From contig VCJN01000169.1 of the NCBI GenBank assembly GCA_006384855.1, forward strand, positions 104,087-168,086: DNA of 64,000 nt, written 5' to 3'. Source of the stretch: Tetraselmis striata (taxonomy: Eukaryota; Chlorophyta; Chlorodendrophyceae; Chlorodendrales; Chlorodendraceae). Under the pieces are notes generated by a model. The model was not told the DNA's origin. It did not search any database and was given only the letters and a program-made list of their open reading frames with translations. A program made the position numbers and the translations under genes. How positions within the stretch are numbered: the stretch's first letter is position 1; each line of letters begins with the position of its first letter. Below, in pieces: positions 58,190 through 64,000 of this stretch.

Positions 58190-58800
58190 CAGCCGTCAGC
58201 AGTGGCTATCAGGCGTACGAGACAACCAGAGCGGCGTCTTCGGGGTCAAGTCCGCCTCCGTGCGGGGCGTCGTGTGTGGCGGCAGATGCCAGGAGAGCCG
58301 CTTACTCTGCCCCGGATAACCAGGCGACGTCGTGATTTTGAGCCGACGATTCGGGATGGGCGAATTCGGGGCTGATGTCCGAAACGCTATTGGCAGATTC
58401 CCGCTGGGGGACAGTAGCAACATGCCACTCAGCTGTGAGACACAGCCTGAGTGGCTTCCAGAGATGGTCAATAAATTTGAGAGCGCTTGTGTGGAGGCCC
58501 TAGACACTGTGCTCTAGGTGGATATTTTCAAGAGTCCACCTGGATCGCGCAGTTGAGATTTGACTTCGCTATCCTGAAGCTGTGAAGGTCACGCGGTGCG
58601 GAGCAGCCACTGACGACGCATATAAGGCGACTGCGCTGTGTTGTTGTTGCAGTGCGTCGCCACTCTATATCTCTGGGGTCATCCTATTCCAGTCACATTG
58701 AACGGGAGGTCAAGCGGCAGATGCGCAGTCATCTTGACATGTCAAGGTCCTCTCTGGGCCCAATCAAGACAAAGCACAGGCAAGGGCAGAGGCAATATCG
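58190..58800 (+). pseudogene. Unrecognised coding-like segments, possibly a decayed gene
   Basis: One frame from about 58190 to 58517 reads well (for example VRDNQSGVFGVKSASVRG and GDVVILSRRFGMGEFGADV) but is interrupted once by an in-frame TAA near 58320 and ends in TAG at 58517. A second segment, 58653-58800, has a good acceptor (tgttgttgcag) and donor (gtgacc) and reads EREVKRQMRSHLDMSRSSLG. Whether they belong together is unknown. No family recognised. Confidence 0.25.
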
Positions 58801-60714
58801 GTGACCTGCTGAAAGGCGGCCATGTGACGCGGGCAGCCTCATGAGCTGATGCCTTTTTGCTGTTGTCGCAAATGCACTGCGATTGCTATGAGCGGTTAGC
58901 AACGTGGCCTGCACCGCTACTGGACGCTAGCCTAGTGCCAGCATCATGGAGTCGGCAGGCGTGCGGCCGCTGTGGGGGGTGACTTTCACAGCCTGCCTGC
59001 CGTGGGATGCCATGCCTGCCGGAACTTCTCTACTGCGGCCCAATTGATTGCCCGCAACGGCTCCTTCCCATAACATGTTGCCTGCTCTTGATCAACAGCG
59101 ACCAATGTGCGGGTTGCTCCCGCAATTGGAAGACTGCCCGCCACAACGCCTTGTGTTCCATTGCCGGGAAACTACGTTCACATCTACTTTACTAGTACAT
59201 ACTTCCTCCCCAGTAACTTGGAATCCATACTGCAAATTCAGCAACTGAATACGACATTGTTTGTCGGGCTGCAGGGACATCGTGCATTGTCGACGGATGG
59301 ATGGATGAGGGAGGGAGGGGTCCCATTGTAGGATTATTCCGTGAAAGGCGTGGAAGCGCGAGTTTGGCAAGTTTGGTTCTTTCCCCACCTGGTAGGCTTG
59401 CGGGTGGCATGAGGACACTAAGGGGATTTGGGGATGCGGTAGCGCGGTATCACCCGGCCAATCAGTGGCGAAGGTTGTCAGAGCTAACCTGTTCACGCCG
59501 TTTGGCACTCCGCTGTTCGAAGTATATTTGTATATGTTGGTGGTTTCTCAGATATATGTACGGCAGTATTGCACTAGCAGACCTGCCATTCTTTCTCCAG
59601 CTTCTCTTCGGCTGCCAAGCAATAAGCATCTGATTGCGACTGGGTGCAATGACGGTCCTGCCACCAGGTGGGCCAACCTACAGGTATTGATGCGCGGAGC
59701 GCCCTTGATACGGGTACCCAGAAGATATTATCTGAGAGGAAGTGCCACACACCTTCCACCATCTTTGTCGGTGGAACGGCAGTGGCGAAGGGCAGTGTTT
59801 GTCTTTTTGATGAAGGCGCGCACTGCTGTCGGTGTTTCTTAACATTGGTACATGTGCCAGTTGAGCAAAACTTCTCTGAAATGTGAGTCCATTGTGCATT
59901 CCTGCATTTGTGCTCACGCGACACCGTCCCCGCCGGTATGGGCCGGAACCGCCAACCTTGGGCGCAATAACATTGTTGCTTTAGAAATTTTAAAAACTTC
60001 TTTAGAAATTACGAACCCAAAAACAGTCTTTTTAATTCTGAAGTCGCAATTTTTAATGCCAAGATTTTTAATGTTTAACAGCAATGGGGCAATTTGATTG
60101 TGTTTAAGCATTTTAATTGTGACTCAACAAGACTTATATTGTAACGCGGTCTGACTGATAGAAGTTAACACCTATTGTTACTATTGAAAAATCCTACAAC
60201 TACGTATATACGACTACCTACGCTCAGCATAGTCATAGAAACCTATGATGGTGAATAGCAGATATCATCCCTAGAAGCCTGTAATATGAATTACGACAAT
60301 CCCAGCCAGGCTGGACCCAGGAATGCACCGCACGCAGTCATTCGGCGCGGGGCGGGCAGCAGAAATGGAGTGCATTTCTCTGCTTTGGCGCGCCTCTGTC
60401 TGGATTGCCGTGTCCCAGTAGATGAGATCCCGCACTATCAATCTAATAAGAGCGCGGCAGAGATGCACTTGATAACATTCTGATTGAGCGCAAATTTACC
60501 AGACATAATCCAGCGAAGCGTCGATTTTTCGGCGGTGAGCTTTATTGCCGTACGGGTACCCGTATAGTGCAGCGGATCGGGCCTATAGGTGCATGACTGA
60601 AGCGCTTATCTACTGGCATGTACTACTAAGTACTCGTAATCCACCCACCCGCCCGCCCGCCCGCCCACCCACGGTCCTTAATTCCACAGCCGTCCGATTA
60701 CGATCTCATGTTGG

Positions 60715-60975
60715 GAGGCTATGAGTACTGGTACTCGCTACTCGCTGCTGGTAATGGGAAAAAGAACTCTGGTACTTCAAAGCGCTGGCAATGCGAAACG
60801 CTCGCTGCTGGTACTGGTACTCGCTACTCGCTGCTGGTACTGCTGGTACTGCTGGTACTGGTACTCGCTACTCGCTACTCGCTACTGGTAATGGAAAAAA
60901 AACTCTGGTACTTCAAAGCGCTGGCAATGCAAACGCTCGCTGCTGGTATTGTCAAAAAGCGCTGGCAATGCAATT
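60715..60975 (+). repeat. Local imperfect tandem repeats
   Basis: Units built on ctggtactcgcta and ctgctggtactg, with a larger duplication: aactctggtacttcaaagcg occurs at about 60766 and 60901, and ctcgctgctggta follows each. Confidence 0.8.
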
Positions 60976-61389
60976 GATGGAACTGTAGGCCAGTGATACA
61001 AAACCCGTTCTTTTAAAATTTTCTGAAAAAATCGACGCATCGTGATTCAACTGTCAAATTACTTCATATGAGTAATACCTTGGCGGCGCGCGCATGTAAC
61101 ATGAACCGAGCGACTGAGTGGCGGCGTTGCTGCGTTGATGCCGCCGTTTCCTGATAGACATAGCATGTCTTGATGATAATGATGGATGAGTCCTCCAGCC
61201 CCCCTCCCCCCCCTCCCCCCCCCAACCTGCCGTGGCATCGTCCCCGTGTTACAAGTACGGCACGCGCACGCAAATGCGTGCTGCTTGTCATGCGGTATGC
61301 GCGGTGCGTTATGCGGCTTGCACACACGGACTATGTCAAATGTCTGACAACACAAGTTTCCAAATGTTACAGACCATGTGAGTCGCAGC

Positions 61390-61920
61390 TCCGCGCAATG
61401 CTTATCGATACGACTTACGCGCCATCGTAGCGTCGGTCGTCAACTTCATGTTCTTCAGCCGGGGGCGTACCGGCGTGTTCTGTCGAGAACATGGCCACAC
61501 CGCCGGGGGCTTACAGTGCAACATGTCGACTCGCACAACAACACCCCAGAGGTTTACCGCGAGAAGGGCCGCGGGGCGCGGCTCGGCACCGGCGACCTAG
61601 TAACATCTCCTGCTCGTCTATGTAGTGGCCGAGCATCCCCCCGCGTCGCTCGCCTTGCCCGGCACTGACATCGACAACGTGCAGTCTGTGCTCCTCTTCC
61701 CCGTTGCCTTGGCCGACCCTAGCTTGTGGGATGTCATACATCATGCCGCCCCGTGGCTTTTCTACTGCGGTAACAAGTTGTTGGCGCTGCGCCCCCTGCT
61801 CGCACTCGCTGGAGCTCGCACAGCTTCCACAAAGACCACGCACAACAAGGGACCCTCGGCCCACTCCGCACAACTCCGACGTCGTCATTGCACTACAATC
61901 GGCCCCAATTAATAAAACGA
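61390..61920 (+). mobile_element. YR element relic D
   Basis: Fragment of the recombinase region of the A/B family (recognisable VVNFMFFSRGRTG and VYREKGRG blocks). Heavily decayed, with many breaks, and without flanking A or B repeats that I can find. The oldest-looking member in the window. Confidence 0.6.
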
Positions 61921-62887
61921 AATGAAAGTTACAGATGTGCTAGTCTGCCGCTCTACTCCATTGCTCAGACTGAGTTATTCTGAGGGCATGCTGCTATCCT
62001 CGTCGAACCTATAAGGAAACATACAATTCTTATTGAGCAATCACAACTTCTCACTACGCGGTTGGCCCCTTTCGTTTCCAAGCCCCTTCTTCCATCCCGT
62101 GATCAACAGCTTTGTCATTTTCTCGATGATATAGCTACATGTAGTCGCAAGCAAAAAGTACCAGCGACTATCGCTAATATTGGCAGCATAAATACAGTAA
62201 TGCTGAAAAATTACATGAGCTAGATGCAAGGCGCGATCAGGAAATCACCGAAAAAGACAATAGGAAACGTCCACTACGGCGACAGAAGAGGATGCGGATG
62301 ATGAGCACGAGCAGACGCTTCAGATTTGGCCGTTTGTACTCCGCCAGAGAGAATGCCGCCCAAGGTACCATGCACACAAAGAGAGACCATTTTTGGTAGT
62401 TACTGTAAATCGATTTCTTATGCCGTAAGGTACTTGCGCCCCACTCCCATTTATTATCCCAGCATATGAAGGCTTACATGTACATCAGTGATCTACGGGC
62501 ACCGCGCAATCCTACGGTTGGCGCGTGCGTCTTGGCTCCACCTGCCGCCATTACTGTTAAATACTACTAGACTGCTATACTATGTACTACTAGAGACGAA
62601 GGAGCGAAGAACCGGCGACTGAGACGTACGAGAACGAGTACAAGCCAATGAAGCGAAGTACGAGTACGTCGAGCACAGCGACTCCGGAGTAGAGTATATA
62701 ACAGCCATCGCTGAAAATATCCCGTTGGTTGTGGCGTGATCGCCCCGCCACGCCGCAACCGTTGAGGCGGTCATCCGTTGGCCTCGGCCGCGGACCGCCG
62801 CCATTGCCGCCAACTACTTCGCCCGCCTGAGTTGTCCTCGGTAGGGGGCCCAAGGGGGATTGGAGGGGAAAGGCGCCGCCCCCTCCC

Positions 62888-62920
<33 letters not shown>

Positions 62921-64000
62921 GCGTGTTCATCGTTGCTCCGTGGCCGACATACCGGACCTTGCTCGCAATGCGCGCCGCTTTCCGCCGCAGCGCGCCTCGC
63001 CGTTGTAGCCGCTCGTCTAGGGTCATAATGAAGTGGTCGCCAGCGGACACCTCCAGCTGCTTTGGCCACGACTCCCTCAGGGCACTCGGCTCGTGTCGCA
63101 TGGCCCCTTGAGTCGCCGCGAGGGCCCGCCCTCTCGCACCAAAGAACGCCCTACCCCGTCCTTAAGTGCCCATGCTCATGTCTCGGGACGCCGCCCCGCT
63201 TGATGCCGTCGCCGTCTCACGGAGCATATGGGTTGTAACCCCCGTCCTATCCAAACAAATCACTGATTCGAACCCTTGCGTTCGCGGGTACGAGAATCAT
63301 ACACAAAAATGGCCCTATATATCCTGGCCAAATAGCAATCCGGACTGCGTATATATTACGATTCTTCTAGATGTCGTCACACGGGCGCGCAACGGTCGCG
63401 GTTGCTCCCTTGCAATACGATCTGCGGCGGCGCCCCGCCCCAAGATTTGTAGCTCCTCGATCGATCGCATGGGAGAGGCGAGCGTACGAGTGCTTGGCCC
63501 ACTGCCCCTCCACCCGCGTCGTCTTGACCTTACTACCTTTGGGCACCTTTGCGGCTGGGGCCTCGCTTACCGTCCGCGGGATTTTGCTGGGTGGGAGCGG
63601 CGCCACTGGATTGGGCGCTGGCTGCGAGTTTTTGCTACCCAGTTGGGGAAAGGTCCGTGGCGCCCGACAGCCGGTTGCTGCCACGCGGACTACGTATGCA
63701 CTACGCCGCCGGCGAGAGCTCTAGCTCCGGGATGGCCTCGCCTTGGGTTTGGTTTGTGGGGCGGGACCTCAGGGCGCATGGGGTAGAAGGGTCCTTTGGG
63801 GTGGAGGTGGGATTGCGTGGCCCACCCGTCGCATGGTGTCATCAAAGATTATACGGTCGCGATCTTAATTTTGCCGGCTGCCAAATTGTTCAGGATCGCG
63901 ATTTGGGTAGGATGGAACGGGATGAGCTTTAGAAAAGGGGCACGGGCAAGGAAATAGTTACAATGTACCGAGGCATACACCGCTTTGTTCAGGTATTGGC
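61921..64000. other. Right end of window, no gene recognised
   Basis: Contains the second copy of the 3.5-kb repeat (62234-62390) and a poly-C tract (about 62881-62910). Open stretches at 62.6-63.1 and 63.2-63.9 kb exist on both strands; none shows a known domain. A gene crossing the right border cannot be excluded. Confidence 0.5.
62234..62390 (+). repeat. Dispersed repeat, copy 2 (partner at 3.5 kb)
   Basis: Same blocks as 3498-3690: atcaggaaatcacc, gaggatgcgg, gagagaatgccgccca, ggtaccatgca, in order. Lies about 310 bp right of relic D. Confidence 0.6.

Noticed and set aside
59575-59830. WD40-like phrases (HLIATGCNDG and a following FVGGTAVAKGSVCLFDE stretch)
   Set aside because: The two stretches do not join in phase through the visible splice sites and no further blades are found; too weak to call a gene.
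63245-63360. A box-B-like gggttcgaatc on the minus strand suggesting a tRNA gene or tRNA-derived SINE
   Set aside because: No acceptor stem, anticodon arm or convincing A box can be paired around it.

Overview
The window is nuclear DNA of a eukaryote, most likely a green alga (chlorophyte, perhaps a prasinophyte; the lineage is inferred). Reasons: GC-rich exons split by many GT-AG and some GC-AG introns, CCCTAAA-type (plant) interstitial telomere repeats at 23.6 kb, a plastid-type CPBP protease with a transit-peptide-like N-terminus, tyrosine-recombinase retroelements with split direct repeats as known from volvocine algae, and introns loaded with poly-C/poly-G tracts and simple repeats.

Layout. 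0.1-3.4 kb: RT-less tyrosine-recombinase (YR) element A, minus strand. 5.1-6.3 kb: small ankyrin-repeat gene, plus. 7.9-12.5 kb: element B, a second copy of A's family, plus strand, with a 224-bp tandem array and a SINE-like insertion near its right end. 14.0-19.4 kb: membrane-anchored TKL-type protein kinase, plus. 21.1-23.2 kb: CPBP (CAAX-like) intramembrane protease, minus. 23.9-29.9 kb: element C, an RT-bearing YR retroelement of the DIRS order, plus, itself interrupted by a 1.06-kb insertion with an 11-bp target duplication. 30.8-50.0 kb: one very large gene, plus, with a kinesin-4-like motor, coiled coil and about 2,000 residues of armadillo repeats; 24 exons join in one frame to 2,937 residues. 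50.6-51.7 kb: compact NUDIX hydrolase, minus, convergent with the kinesin gene. 52-64 kb: AT-richer, gene-poor, with repeat relics, an inverted-repeat-bounded 2-kb block and a few coding-like fragments I cannot name.

Exon models were built by hand from domain motifs, splice dinucleotides and phase. Five genes close in frame from ATG to stop (169, 1153, 368, 2937 and 135 residues), which is good internal support but not proof. The genes do not form a pathway: a kinase, a plastid membrane protease, a microtubule motor and a nucleotide pyrophosphohydrolase are ordinary neighbours. What binds the region together is its repeats. Three short families recur, chiefly in introns: a 160-175 bp terminal-inverted-repeat element (seven copies), an AT-rich repeat (four copies), and a SINE-like element of about 115 bp whose 5'-truncated copies keep an A-rich tail and 10-16 bp target duplications.
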